From Metarhizium brunneum (lineage: Eukaryota > Ascomycota > Sordariomycetes > Hypocreales > Clavicipitaceae), in assembly GCF_013426205.1 (NCBI RefSeq), contig NC_089422.1, positions 4,898,001-4,962,000 of the forward strand: a stretch of DNA of 64,000 nt. The letters run 5' to 3'. The notes beneath the pieces are model-generated. The model ran no database searches, was not told the origin of the DNA, and was given only the letters and a program-made list of their open reading frames with translations. Made by a program: the position numbers and the translations under genes. Of the stretch, positions 47,701 to 59,569 are shown piece after piece; position 1 is the stretch's first letter, and each line of letters opens with the position of its first letter.

Positions 47701-48082
47701 GCCTTCTCAGTCATTAGCAATTCACTGATATACTACGGAGTAGGTAGGTCATGAATGGTTGGGCAATTTGCATGATTCCAATTCATCATTCATTCATTTG
47801 AACGGGCCGGTTCTCGAACCAAGAGAATGTCTTAGCCTTGGTGAAGACACGCGAGATTACGGATGTAGACGACGAATTAGAATGTGTATTTCCTGTCTAT
47901 CATATATTGCAGCCAAGCTGCCAATACGACACAAGACGTTGAAAAATTTCCTCATTCTCCCTGTGAGTAAAACACTCTGTCACTCCAATATCGTTTCCGG
48001 TGGTATCATGATTTGCTCTCCCAATAATGTCGCATGTGTCCCGTGGTCTGCCGGGATAACAGAATTCGCCAATAAAACAAAT

Positions 48083-48126
48083 AAGAAGAAAGAAAGAAGA
48101 AAGAAGAAAGAAGAAAGAAAAAAAAA
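48083..48126. repeat. Purine-rich GAAGAAA microsatellite
   Basis: Imperfect repeats of AAGAAAG/AAGAAGA ending in a poly(A) run, all purine on the plus strand for more than 40 bases. Confidence 0.85.
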
Positions 48127-48215
48127 CACATTAGAGACCCTCATCATGTGAGTAGGCGGGCATTATGCCATGTCATTTAGGCCCTGCCCAATGTGTGAAT
48201 GAAAGTGAGCACTTT

Positions 48216-49824
48216 TCATCTCTTCATGACACGAGGCGGTACTCTGTCGCCGTTATATCTGGGTGACGACTGTTTGGCGCTCCTCGTCGTGCGGCCCGGT
48301 TTCTCAGCAATGTGGGCCCTTTTGTTGAGATTAATCAAAGCAATGAGAGAACGAAGTGGTAGTGTGATGACCTGGAGAATGGTGTTGAAGGGAAACAGAA
48401 CGATGGCAACAAGCGAATCGATTGTTCGGGCCAGTGCATTCTTGGACCTGCTGTTCTTAGCTGCCACTGCGGCAAGGGCAATTGCATCGTCCACTCGTGA
48501 ATCGAGCGCCTGGAACCGAGAATCCGTCTGGTACTGAAGCATGGTCGCCTTCTTTTCATATCTACGGACTGCTCGGTTGAGCGCGTCGAGTTCCGGTTGG
48601 ATGGCATTGCGCACATCCCGCGCCATATTGGCCGTTTCTTCTGCCTGCACGGGGTCGAGTCCGTCGCTATGCTGTCGAACAAATTCGTCGGCCAGGGATC
48701 GTGCTTCCAGTCTGCTTAGTCGCTCAATCATGTCTTCGATCTGTGCACCTGCCTGTGTAGGCGAAGCAAAGGGATTCCCGTGAATGACTCTTTGCAGGTG
48801 AAGAGTTCTCGACTGTACGAGCTTGAGCGCATGCGAAAAGGCCCGCAGCTCAGAAATAAGGAGGAAGATGGTGAGGTTATAGTTTGAGACGAGTCCTTCA
48901 GATGGTCGGCTGAGTTGTGCCCTGATGTAGTGGAGTACATATGCGCTCAGAGGGGGTAATAGAAAGCACGAGATGAGGGCTAGCACCTCGTGCATATACA
49001 GTTCTCGAAGAGCTGCTTGCTGTTGCGGTGTCGTGCCGCCATCTTTCCCCCTTTTACTCTGCGCTGCCGTCGATGGCCCGTTTGGCTTTGGTGGTTCCTC
49101 TTCTTCAGGGACATTGTCCAGATTGGTAGTTTTGCTGGCAGCGTCGGCAGAAGCGTAATGGCGATCGTCATCTGCCTCGACAGCGGTTTGCGTATGCGCC
49201 TCTTGCTGTATGCGAACTTGTTGCGCTGCATGATACCAGGCCCTGACAAGAGAACAATATAGTCAGCACTCGCAATTGTGTCCAAGTTGAACCCCCGCCT
49301 TTCACCAATGGGCCCCTGTTTGTACTCATGACGTACCATGGCTGCGTCACGGACCAGTGAAGGAACACACCCGACAAGCCCAACAACAGGACGTCCGTGA
49401 TGACGGCGTGGCCATTTTTAAACAAGGCCCCCGCGATGGCTGGCAGCAAAGCAAAGGCCAGCGATAGCGACGCCAGCGACGACGATTCTGGACTGGGCAG
49501 TTCCTGACTGGTCTGAGCTCTGGGATTGAGTATATCGCGTGCCTCGCTGAGGCTGTAGTCGGAGAAGTTGGAGCTCCGACGGGGCAGGCCTGGGGACATG
49601 CCGTCGAAGGACGCCTCGGATCGACTCGTATGAGACTTTCGTCGTAACGACGGGCCGTCGTCCGTGGTCTTGGCACGGCGGATGACATGTCCGGGAGGGG
49701 CATTGCTGGCATTGATGCCCGTGGCGAACCCTGTCGACTTGGTGGTGTTGATGCCGTTGGAAGCGGCGGGGGGTCGTTTGGGCGGCTGCGGCGCCGGCGA
49801 CGTCGGCGGATTGTCGTCGGGCAT
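48216..49824 (-). CDS. Conserved-looking fungal membrane protein of unknown function
   Basis: Two exons, 49337-49824 and 48216-49242 (94-nt intron), coding 504 aa from the ATG at 49824. The first ~110 residues are Pro/Ser/Arg-rich and disordered. Two helices follow (LASLSLAFALLPAIAGALF and ITDVLLLGLSGVFLHWSV), then TQPWAWYHAAQQVR. After an acidic linker comes another hydrophobic pair (EVLALISCFLLPPLSAYVLHYI and LTIFLLISELRAFSHALKLVQ). A long helical stretch with heptad-like spacing spans about residues 340-430, and a last hydrophobic segment (LVAIVLFPFNTILQVITLPL) lies near the C terminus. I do not recognise a named family. The architecture suggests an ER or vacuolar membrane protein with a cytosolic coiled coil. 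Confidence 0.85.
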
Positions 49825-52188
49825 TGTCGCGCACGTCTCTGACTTGCTCGTGTAAAAGAAGGAGGAGGCGGTGGCAGGAACATGGGCCGGGGCGAAAAGC
49901 AAGAGACGCGAGGTCTCGACTATCCCAAATTCCCAAGGCTGAAGGAAGGGAGAGGGACCGGACGGATGTTGTGCAGTCAGTAGTCAGCCCGCGTCGGCGT
50001 CGGGGTTGACTTGGTCCAGCGGCTCGCACATGCAGGCGTCAGGCATGGACCAGTCAACCGTTGACGTCTTGAGCTGTCACGCCCACCAGTTGACACTACT
50101 TGTAGAGTCAAGTGCCAACCCGACCAAGTAGGCAAGGTCGACGGGTGCGTGTCCCAGAAGGGCAACCGGACTTGGCATCTACTTAGGCATCTGCTCCGTA
50201 CTACGTAGGCATCTGCACATGTGCACATCTACGTACGCATCCGGACCCAGCCAGACCCCGCCGCGCTCCAGTGCTCCAGTGCTCCATTGCTCCGCTTGCC
50301 TTTGAACAGCCAGCCACGGCCAGCCGAGCTCGCCTGCTGCGTGGACGCCTGCTTGCCGGCCTGCCGAGCGAGGGTTGTAGAATCTGGGGTAGATGCGTGG
50401 TCCCTTCCCTTTTCGTTACCTGTTGGGATGGCAGACGAAGCCACAGCATCGCCTCATCCGGAAGGAGGAGTTGCTACATTTGAGACGAGAGTTTGGCTGG
50501 GCGAGGCAGGGTGGACTCCGAACATGATGTAAAGTCTGGTGCCAATTCCCTTTGCCCAATGACCTGGTGATCCAACATGTAAAGCATCTGCTGCTGGTTC
50601 CGACTTCAGGTGGCCTAGGATTGGGACGGGAGAAGGGCATCTGGAACCAGCAGACAGACAGCTGCCAGGCAACTTTTGCGACGGCATGTTCCTCCCGGTC
50701 GGCGATCTTGAAGCTGGCGCATCTGCAAGTAATATTTCATGGTAGCACAACTGCTACCCTATAATTTGTGTGGATCAAGTTGGACATCCAGCTCCCTCCA
50801 GTACTGTTGATTCGGACTAATGGACTAATGGCGTCACTGCATGAATTACATCACACCGGGCTATAGCGTCGTTTCCCCCCCTACACCTTCCATTCGTCTG
50901 ATCGGATCAGTCCATACCAAGGGAGGCTGGCCGCGGTCAGACTTGTCGTGACGCGCGCAAAACCGTCATACTTGGAACGGAAACCGGGACGCTGTCAACC
51001 CGGTGCAGACCATGGTACTCCGTAGAGCACGGGGTAAAGAGACGGGGGAGAAAACAAGAAGAAGAAAACAAGAACACAGGTCACAGTTATGGTATTGCTG
51101 ATTTTGCCATTCATTGGACCGGTCCCTGTATGCTCGTGCCAGGAACCCCGGTCACGACGGCAGCAGAAACAAACTCGGACCACAATTTGCAAGATATGCT
51201 CCGTACTCGGTACACAGACGTCTCTTTTTTTGCCTCTGAAATTGGACTTGCTGGATTCGCCTTGTTCAATTGGCTCGGATCATGCGGATCACGGAGGTGG
51301 TTCAACTTCGAAGCAGCTGAATAGTACAACTCGTGTCGCCGACTGTCAAGGCTCGACGCAGACGATGGATCATGGATGACTGAACCAACCACCAACCGGC
51401 TCGGAGCCAGCCGACCCTGTTGGAAAAAATAGAACAATTTGCACCGGTGGCGATGTTGTTGCCAAAACGCCGCGACGGGGCCATTGGGGGCTTGGAACAT
51501 TGAAGGGGGTGCCGTGGTTGAAATGGCGGACAATGCCCATGATTCAAAATCTCCATGTCGCCCAACGCCCACTACTAGCTAGCGTGTTTGTTTTTATTTT
51601 TGCTGTTTCGACCGGCGACTTTTCTTCCCCTGCCATACTCGTGCTCTTTGTCGCCGGGCCGTTGCGCGTGGGAGGACGAGTTCGTCGAGCGAGCAATCCG
51701 ATGGTGGTTGTCCTCGTGGATGCAACCCAGCCATCAATTACTATTGACTAGTCCCGAGCCCATCCAAGCCCTGGCGCGTATTGAGCCATCACAGGCCTGG
51801 CATCTTTTGAACCGCCCTCGCATTGTCTCACCACACACACTCTGTCCATGACATTGCCCTCGGCTCTGCGCTGAGCTTTGGAACTGAGAATTGGCGCTGA
51901 TGCCGGCGTTGGCGCGCGGGGCCTGAAGCCTGAAGCCGAAAGCATCCAGAGCCAGCACTGAGCACTGCACAGGGCACATTGAAACCTGCGACGGGCGGCA
52001 TCGACGCTGTTGTCGCGCTGAGCGGACCGGACCACAGCGGTCGAGTCCACAGCAGTAGTGGGAGCGCCAGCGGTGGCCGCGGTGACGACAGCAGTCTGGT
52101 GGCCACTTGACGGTCAACTGGTGCATGTGGCCCGGCGCCGTCTGGCACGCCTCAAGCGCTCAAGTGCTGTCGACACTTCCTCCTCCGC
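49825..52188. other. Divergent 2.4-kb intergenic region
   Basis: Separates the unknown membrane protein (minus) from the Erf4-domain gene (plus). Overlapping frames on both strands (for example 51111-51572 and 51734-52148) carry no recognisable protein. Contains TACGGAG-family motifs at about 50194, 51016-51024 and 51199. Confidence 0.5.
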
Positions 52189-54023
52189 ATGTCCCCCGTC
52201 TTCTGGCCGTTCTGGCGGCGAAAACCTCGTTCCCAACTGCCGGACGAACACACCACCACCACCACCACCACCGCCGCCGCCAACCCCAATATCCCGATTG
52301 GCCCTCTCGACACGTCTGCCGCATCAACAACACATCCGCCTCGCGAGCTTGAGCTTCACGTGCGTGGAGACGCAGCCCAAGCACCACCGCCAGCACCGCC
52401 TTCTCGCTTTGCCGCAACCACCAGCGGCTCCAGGCCAGCGCCTTCCCTCATCACCCCTGAGCGCCCTGAGCACCCTGAGCACCGCCGTCCACGTCGCCGC
52501 CGTGCCGATCCAGACTCTCCCATCACGACGCCGAACCCATTCCCGCCATCTTCCTCCCCAACACAGACGCCCGCCCGAGACAAGCCGGCCAGCCGTCGCC
52601 TAAAGGCCCCTTCCCAGCAACCTGCCTATCCTCTGGCTTCACTCGACCGCGCCGCAGAGCCTGCTGCCGCAGCCGTGGCAGCCTTGAGCCCGCCGCAGCC
52701 CTCCGTGCATGGCCAGGTCTATAAGCCGAGCCTCGTACAGTCACCGTTTCGCCCTCGCACCAAGGCGACAACCGATCCTGCTCACCGACTTCGGCGGCTT
52801 CCCGCGGCGCGCCTCTGGAATCCAACCAACTCTACGCCCCGGCTTCCCCAGCCCCGAAAGCGCCGACCCTCGTCACCGCCCATTCCCGCATTGCCTCTGA
52901 AGCACCCTGCGCTCGACAGATCCCTGGATATACGTGACCCCGTCACCACCGGTGCTGGCGACTACCCGCTCCTGACCTTGCCTGAACAACGGCGGTCGAG
53001 GTATTCACAGTCTACACCGGTGAGTTTTCAACTTGAACTCGGCGAAACGAGCGATCACAGAATCAGTCTTCCGCGGTCCGTTCGAGCATCGTATGAGGGA
53101 AAACGTTCCGTGCACCGCACATCAACACACTTGGAAGCAACAGCGGAACAACAAGTCAACGACCAACACGCCCAAGAAGCTTCTGTTGCCTACCTCTCAG
53201 CAAAGAGTAAAGGCAAGCAGAAGGCAACCATGGCGCCAGAGAGTGAAGATGCTAGGAGGCCATATTCCAAGGATCTCGAGCGGGGTCCGGATGTCATGGA
53301 CCATCGAGCCTCCAATATTTCAGCCGGCGAAGGCATTGGATCTGCCCTCTCTTCGTCCAACTCCTCAATTATGGGAGACGATGTACAGCCAGACGCCGGT
53401 CAGGAATGGGGCCCCCAGCATCCATGCTTCCCTCATCTGAACCCGCATGTTCCTCTCGACTCGGTCGAGCATGCGACTACGCGAATAATTCGTGTCAAGA
53501 GAGATTGGCTTGTGGCTGGTGACCTGGCCCCGACGTTTTCCAACCTATACCCCGAAATCCTGGACCCAGCTGGCGTTTCCGAGCAAGAGTTTAGACGGGT
53601 TATTGAAAAGCTGAATGGAGAGCTGATACCTATATTCGACCCCTTCACGTTTCGAAACATGCTCGACAGCGTCCTGGGACTCGTGACTGGCTGGTTGTGG
53701 GATGACTTTGGTTTGACGGCTGCCAAATCACGGCTGCATAATCTCGAGAAGTGGATTGAGAAGTGGAATCAAGAGATGGAAAAGACCATGGCATCCGAGG
53801 AAGGCATTATTCCACCAAAGTTGATTTCGCTCCGACAGACAGGGTACATGACTGTGAGTGTGGTACATGCCGTCATCAGTCCCAGCTATTATTTTCTGAC
53901 AACTTGTTCCAGCTTGACATACAGATACCGGATCCTGAGATTGCTCCAGCACCAAGTACTATCGGCGCGGGCGAGTCGCAGACTGCCTTGCCGATGGAGC
54001 CAGCTCCTGCTATCACCGCTTGA
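52189..54023 (+). CDS. Erf4/golgin-A7-domain protein (Ras palmitoylation partner)
   Basis: Two exons, 52189-53853 and 53913-54023, coding 591 aa. Residues about 1-420 are low-complexity Pro/Ser/Arg-rich, including a poly-Thr run from a CAC-rich repeat near residue 22. The conserved part, about 425-545, matches the Erf4/Shr5 (golgin subfamily A7) domain: RIIRVKRDWLVAGDLAPTF, YPEILDPAGVSEQEFRRVIEKLN, LVTGWLWDDFGLT and RLHNLEKWIEKWN. In yeast Erf4 partners the DHHC enzyme Erf2 at the ER to palmitoylate Ras. The same role is inferred here. The final exon adds a short acidic/Pro-rich tail. The protein is much longer than yeast Erf4 because of the N-terminal extension, which might contain an extra start choice. 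Confidence 0.9.
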
Positions 54024-55014
54024 TGACCCGGGCTGTATACATAATTGACGTGAGCGCCACCGGAGAGACCAACACTAGCACACTGCCCGCCTTGCCTGTT
54101 TTATCAATACCAAACGAGGACAAGATGTTTGGGCCGCACAGCTGTGTGGATAAAAAAGAAGGGGTTATTTGAGTTTTTACCTGCCAATTGCGTATATTTT
54201 GTTTAATGTTTTTTTTAGAATATTGATACCACCCGCATGTACGAATATTAGCAAGGCGCTGCTGAGAGGGACCGGTGATGTTCAAATTTTTTATCTATGT
54301 ATATCTGTAGACGGTTGCCACATGGCATGGTTGGCCCCTAGCATCGTTTAGTGACGACGTTTGATACGTCGACAATTTTATGATTGGCCATGGAAGCCAA
54401 GCCTGTAAATCTCATTTTGAACGCAGGGGAAGCTTTTTTCCAAGAAGGCTGAAAAATGTGATGCCAAATAATACCATTCGTTTTAGCCCGGCAGCCTGGA
54501 CAAGTGAGTCCGACATTGAGCATGACAAGAAACGAGACACTCGGTCATCGTCCCGCTTCTGCGTCGGCGCCACGATCGACTCGCACAGCGACGTTACGCT
54601 GCATTGAGAAACGGACAAGTGGCGTACGGAGCTGTCAAAATACCACTTTGTGCAGCCTTATGATTGCTTTTCCCTGCAGGCTTCACTGTGTCTCTAGCAG
54701 GCGTCTGATTTGAGCAAGACGAATGGACATATAGTGGCAACACTACCTGCGGAAATGATGACCGGCGGTCATAACGTCTTCCCAAACAGGAAGTTGGAAT
54801 GTTGATGCTTAGACCCGCTCTTATATCCGTGCCTCTCAAACGACATCGGAGCCCGTGTTGCTCGCTAAACTAGTTGTACTGCTAGTTTGAGGGCATTATT
54901 TTCAATATATCGGCACGACGTGCCTCTTGCAATCTTGAACGGATGGCCCCAGCCGTGTTTTACGTTACTATCCCTACTCCCCATTGTCCTTCCCTTGACA
55001 GCGGAGAATGAATT
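54024..55014. other. Intergenic, 3' of Erf4-type gene and promoter of transporter gene
   Basis: No gene seen. One TACGGAG-type motif near 54625. AT-rich around 54170-54300. Confidence 0.5.
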
Positions 55015-56575
55015 ATGGTTGAAGTAGACGGAGGTCATGCCGTCGGCGAGGCCCCAGCACCGATAAAGGCCGTGAGGTGGGCGAAGAAGGCTGTTCGGCT
55101 CATCTTGGCGCAGTGGTTGCTGATCGGGTTCGGGGTGGCGTGTGTTGTTGGGTATTATTTTCCCGGTGAGCTCGCTCGGTTGAGGTGACGAGTAGGGACA
55201 GAAACTGATTGCGGTGTCGCGAGTAGGTGTTGCTGCTCCTGGGGGAGTCATCAAGTCCGAGTATAGTGTTTTGTATGGTGCCGTGGCCTTCATTTTCTTG
55301 GTGAGTGGGCTGCAGTTGCCGCCGTCCAAGTTGCAGGCCAATGCGACGAATTGGAGGTTGCATGCCCTTGTCCAGGGGATAAGTTTTGTTGTGATTCCTT
55401 GTATTGTGCTTGGTATGGGCATCTTCGTCTTGCTACACCCGCATCTATTCTGCCCGGGAGCCCTTGGCTGACACCGCGAAAAAGCCGTTATTCACATCTC
55501 TCTCGCAGCGGGGGCCCTTCAAAGTGGCACTCCGTCCATCCCCGTCATCGTCGGCATGCTTACCACCGCGTGTATCCCGACGACTATTGCCTCCAACGTT
55601 GTCATGACGCGCTCGGCGGGTGGTGATGAGACTGCCGCCGTTGTCGAGGTCGTCCTGGGCAATGTCGTTGGCTCGTTCCTATCGCCCATTCTAATTTATG
55701 GATTCATGCCCCGAGGAAAGGAATTCGCCTCTTGGGCACCAGCGAACCCTGCGTCTTTGGGGCGCATGTATGCCGACGTGGCGAAGCAACTGTGTTTGAG
55801 TGTGGTTTTGCCGCTGGTAGTTGGACAGGTGGTCCGGTGGTGGAAGGAGGATGGAACAAAGAAGGCGTTGGATGTCTTGAAGCTGGGCAAGATTTCAGGA
55901 CTTTGTCTCGTATTATTGGTCTGGTGAGCCATGTCGTTTTTTTGCCCTTTCTCATCTCACCAGATGCAAACAAGCAGCACTGGCTTACACTGAAGGCAGG
56001 ACGACATTCTCGGGAGCTTTCCAAACCGGCGCTTTATTTAAAATTTCCAAGCCATCCCTTCTATTCAACATATTTATGAATATAGCGCTTTACCTCATTT
56101 ACACGGCGATATGCTTCTTCTCCGCGCGGCCGCCTGCTTTCTTGGCGGACTGGATAAACCCGTTGCTTGCGGAGTCTAAAGTTGCAGGACGACTGCCGCG
56201 CATGCTTCGCCGCGCTCTTACGATTCGCAGAATGCCGCGGGAGCAGATGATTGCGGTATGTTTCTGTGGCGCGGCCAAGACGACCAGCTTGGGCATTCCA
56301 TTGGTAACGGCGATGTGGAATGCCTCGGATGACTTGACGAGGGCCTTCATTCAGATCCCTGTTTTGCTGTATACGATAGAGCAGGTATGGTGCTGGACCT
56401 TTTACTCTCTCTTTCCAATCACATCTCCTGGGTTTTATATGCAGGAAGGGTCTGAGGAGAGCCGGTTGCTAACATTTGCCAGGTTTTCATGGCGCAGATT
56501 CTTGTTTATATTTTCAAGTGGTATATGAGGCGTGAGGTGAAGAGAGAGAGTCAGAGTAGTGATGTAAATCATTAG
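55015..56575 (+). CDS. rch1: Rch1/SLC10A7-like transporter (bile acid:Na+ symporter superfamily)
   Basis: Five exons: 55015-55165, 55227-55412, 55485-55923, 56000-56384 and 56483-56575, coding 417 aa. About ten hydrophobic helices are visible, in the order and with the motifs of SLC10A7/Rch1: [79 protein letters not shown], the C-terminal [15 protein letters not shown] and YTIEQVFMAQ. Yeast Rch1 is a plasma-membrane protein that limits calcium influx, and human SLC10A7 also affects calcium and glycosylation, so a role in calcium balance is likely by homology. The last intron (98 nt) has a GCTAAC branch. The tail ends [14 protein letters not shown]. Confidence 0.94.
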
Positions 56576-57152
56576 TAAGTGAGGTTTCGTATGATTCTTA
56601 TGAAGTGACGACTGGCGATAGCATGTTGCACGTCACATGTTGCGGTATCTGCACATAATGTACTCCGTAGCGAGGAATTAATAGAATAGTATAGAACAGA
56701 ATATTATACTTCGTACATGCGCTGGGAAAAGCCCTCAAAGTGGTAGGGAAGGAGCATTTTTTGGTTGCCAGGGGCTATAAACATTATCGTGGTTTTGTAT
56801 TCATAACACTTGCCTCAGGATCGGATGAATTGTGTTTGTCGTACAGTATCAAATAATCCAGATAGGCTTTAGGGCACTGTACGTATCGGGTGCCGGCATT
56901 TATGTTAATCCGCCCACGGACCACCATGAGGGTAGCTCCTGCTAGTCACTCAGCCGCCAACAGGCTATCGTGGGTAGGCTGCAAGTCTGACGAAGCTCCC
57001 TCTGAACCTACTACATCCTCACTACGGTGGATGTCTTGCTACACTCAACACAACATCTTCTTTTAATCGGTCTTGCATCGATTTTTTGCATCTGAAATAC
57101 GGGCCGCATAGTCATTTTGCAAAAACGCGACAATTGACCCGACCTTGCAACG
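56576..57152. other. Intergenic, promoter of proteasome gene
   Basis: No gene seen. TACTCCGTA motif at 56660-56668. The last 90 bases before 57153 are the likely 5' leader of the proteasome gene. Confidence 0.5.
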
Positions 57153-58218
57153 ATGGCTTCCGGTTACGACAGAGCTCTATCTGGTATGTTTATTCACCGG
57201 CCATTGCCTCACCTGTTAACTCGGCTAACCCTCATCTCCGTTTCCAGTCTTCAGGTTCGAATCACTCACCAGCTGTACAAGCTATCATTGCCATCTAACA
57301 CTGCAATAGTCCGGACGGACACGTGTTCCAGGTCGAATATGCTGGTGAAGCTGTCAAGCGAGGTGTGTTAGGATGACAACGGGAGCAAGAGTCGCTCGTT
57401 CCAGGGTTCGCAGTAACTGATCTTTCGGAACAGGAACTTGTGCTGTTGGCGTCAAGGGAAAGGATGTAGTTGTCCTTGGATGCGAGAAGCGATCAGCTAT
57501 GAAGCTGCAAGATACTCGGATTACCCCTTCCAAGATCCAACTCTTGGACACCCACACTGCCCTGGCCTTTGCTGGCCTGAATGCTGATGCCCGAATCCTC
57601 GTTGACAAGGCTCGGTTAGAAGCCCAGTCCCACCGTCTGTCTGTGGAGGACCCCGTCACCATCGACTACATTACCAAGTATGTGGCGGGTGTGCAGCAGC
57701 GATACACTCAGGCTGGTGGTGTGCGGCCATTCGGCATCAGCACGCTCGTTGTTGGTTTTGACCCTGGCAGCAAGGTCCCCAGATTGTATCAGACTGAGCC
57801 ATCTGGTATTTACTCAGCATGGTACGCCCCCTGAATCCTGGCAACAATACCATGACCTGAATATGATTTTCTCACCATCCGACACAGGAAGGCGAATGCC
57901 ATCGGCCGATCGAGCAAGACGGTTCGTGAGTTTCTCGAACGCAACTACAAAGATGATATGGATCGGGAGGCTACCATTCGGTTGGCGATAAAATCTCTCC
58001 TTGAGGTGGTGCAGACTGGCGCAAAGAACATTGAAATTGCTCTCATGGCCCCTGGCGCTACCATGGAGATCTTGCCTACCGACGAGATCGAGGGCTACGT
58101 GAAGGAGATTGAGCAGGAGAAGCAAGAAGAGGCTGCTAAGAAGAAGACCGGACGGACACCTGGAACAGGCAGTGCCGCGATTCTTACAAGAGGACAGGAC
58201 GATTCTGCTGCTGAATAA
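57153..58218 (+). CDS. pre6: 20S proteasome subunit alpha-4 (alpha type 7)
   Basis: Five exons: 57153-57183, 57248-57254, 57310-57362, 57434-57821 and 57888-58218, coding 269 aa. It is a structural subunit of the outer ring of the 20S core. The alpha-subunit signature is complete only when all small exons are joined: [28 protein letters not shown] spans exons 1-3. [45 protein letters not shown] and the Lys/Glu-rich tail ([15 protein letters not shown]) follow. Exon 2 is only 7 nt, a true microexon bounded by 64- and 55-nt introns. The 3' end converges on the CHY zinc protein gene 258 bp away. Confidence 0.96.
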
Positions 58219-58476
58219 TGACAAACGTATGAAGACATCTAAACATGTGTAGAAGAAAGAGCTATCTGCTAGCGGCATTGCTATAGTTGACGCAACGCCA
58301 TTGTATTAACATCTGCCCCGTCTGATATGATTGCCCTCCATCATCGTCTAGGTTTGTCCATGGGCAAAAATATATGTGAAACAACCCAACCCAACCAACG
58401 CCGGAACTTTTGTTCGCCGCTTAAAACCCATATCATGTCACTTGTAAAAGATAAAAGACCTCCCAATCCGTCTAGC

Positions 58477-59009
58477 CTAGCCCAGCTTATCCGCATCATC
58501 ATCAGGGTCGAACATGGTACGGTAATCATTTTGTCTGACGCGCTCGTCCCTGAGCATCTTGTTGTTGACTCTTACGTCTTCGCTCTCCACGGATAGTGCT
58601 GCCTTTGGGGTTTTGGCGTCGATGACAAAGTGATTATCGCAATGCGGGCAGTACTCATCGCTCTCTTCGAACTCCTGCGTGTCCTTGCGGAAGCACTTCT
58701 TGCACTTCTTGCAGGCGAAGACCATTTCGAAACTCTGGAGGAGGGGGTGTTTTTCTTGCTCGCGGTGGCATTCGGCGCAGTCAAACCACTTGCGGCCTAG
58801 GCGTTACGTGAGTCAGCCGGCTTGTCTTTGGAATTTGCAGGGAACCGGCTCGGAAGATACACCCAGGGAAAAAGAGACGTACAGCATGGCGATCGGATCG
58901 AGACTTGTGCGTTGAGGACGTGTTTACTGGCTGGGGTTAGTGGACAGACTGAACTGGACTGGACTGGACTGGACTGGACGGGGGGGATGGCTTGCGCTGC
59001 TAACCACAT
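58477..59009 (-). CDS. hot13: CHY-type zinc-finger protein, Hot13-like
   Basis: Three exons: 59005-59009 (5 nt: ATG plus TG), 58883-58926 and 58477-58796, coding 122 aa. Joining them gives MCKHVLNAQVSIRSPCC, then RKWFDCAECHREQEKHPL, VFACKKCKKCFRKD and DEYCPHCDNHFV, the Cys/His ladder of CHY zinc fingers. Yeast Hot13, of about this size, helps load small Tim proteins in the mitochondrial intermembrane space. Other small CHY proteins are of unknown role, so the name is by size and domain. The 5-nt first exon is inferred: the CHY fold needs MCKH, TG and T complete the Cys codon, the donor is GTTAGC, and a CTAAC branch precedes the CCAG acceptor. Expression is likely divergent from the XPB gene at 59570. 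Confidence 0.88.
58955..58979. repeat. (GGACT)n tandem repeat in intron
   Basis: Five near-perfect GGACT units inside the 78-nt first intron of the CHY zinc protein gene, just before its branch point when read on the minus strand. Confidence 0.85.
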
Positions 59010-59569
59010 GATTATTGGCCGTGTATGCCTTGCCTTTGGAGGAGTATAAAATACTATGTATTGAGCTGTTATGCTTGTGAGACTGGGAGGTTGAGGTGGG
59101 ATGGTTGCTGAATAAAAGGCCTATGTAAATTTTGGCGGGGTTCGTTGGCGGATGATACGAAGTACAAGTGGGTGCTTGTGCGTACCCGAAATCACCAGTA
59201 GTTTGATGATGTGTATGCTTACAAATGTGTCGATACAATATAAGAATAGATACTGACATTTATCATTGTATTTCTACTTGTTTACGTACCGGCTATTTGA
59301 GAAGAATCGATTTTCTCGCGATGAAACAGGTCGGGTTGGAATGAGCCTAGGCGCAGCCCGAGCAGACCAGACCTGAATGAATGACAAGCTGCACCCCTAG
59401 AACCTTCCGCCTTCCGAGTTGGGGTGGCGCATCGGTACGTACCTCCAACAACCAACCACGGGTCATCATACATTGATCTTTGTACATTTAGTCACGACCG
59501 GCAAACTTCTCTCTTGCCATTCACCGACACTCGCCCCCTCCCACGAGCTGTCGCGGCAATCCATCCAGT
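59010..59569. other. Divergent promoter region, CHY protein and XPB
   Basis: 560 bp shared by two divergent genes. No repeat array or coding frame of note. Confidence 0.55.

Larger units (their letters stand above)
42884..48215. other. 5.3-kb gene desert with TACGGAGTA motifs
   Basis: The longest non-coding stretch in the window. No frame exceeds 200 codons, no family is recognisable and no spliced model could be built. Its left end should hold the promoter of the gene at 39288-42883. It contains at least ten copies of the dispersed TACGGAG(TA) motif, including a tandem array (44029-44058), and a purine-rich microsatellite (48083-48126). Confidence 0.6.

Noticed and set aside
57236..57275. 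tRNA-like T-loop GGTTCGAATC
   Set aside because: No anticodon or acceptor stem can be drawn. It spans the microexon/intron 2 junction of the proteasome gene.
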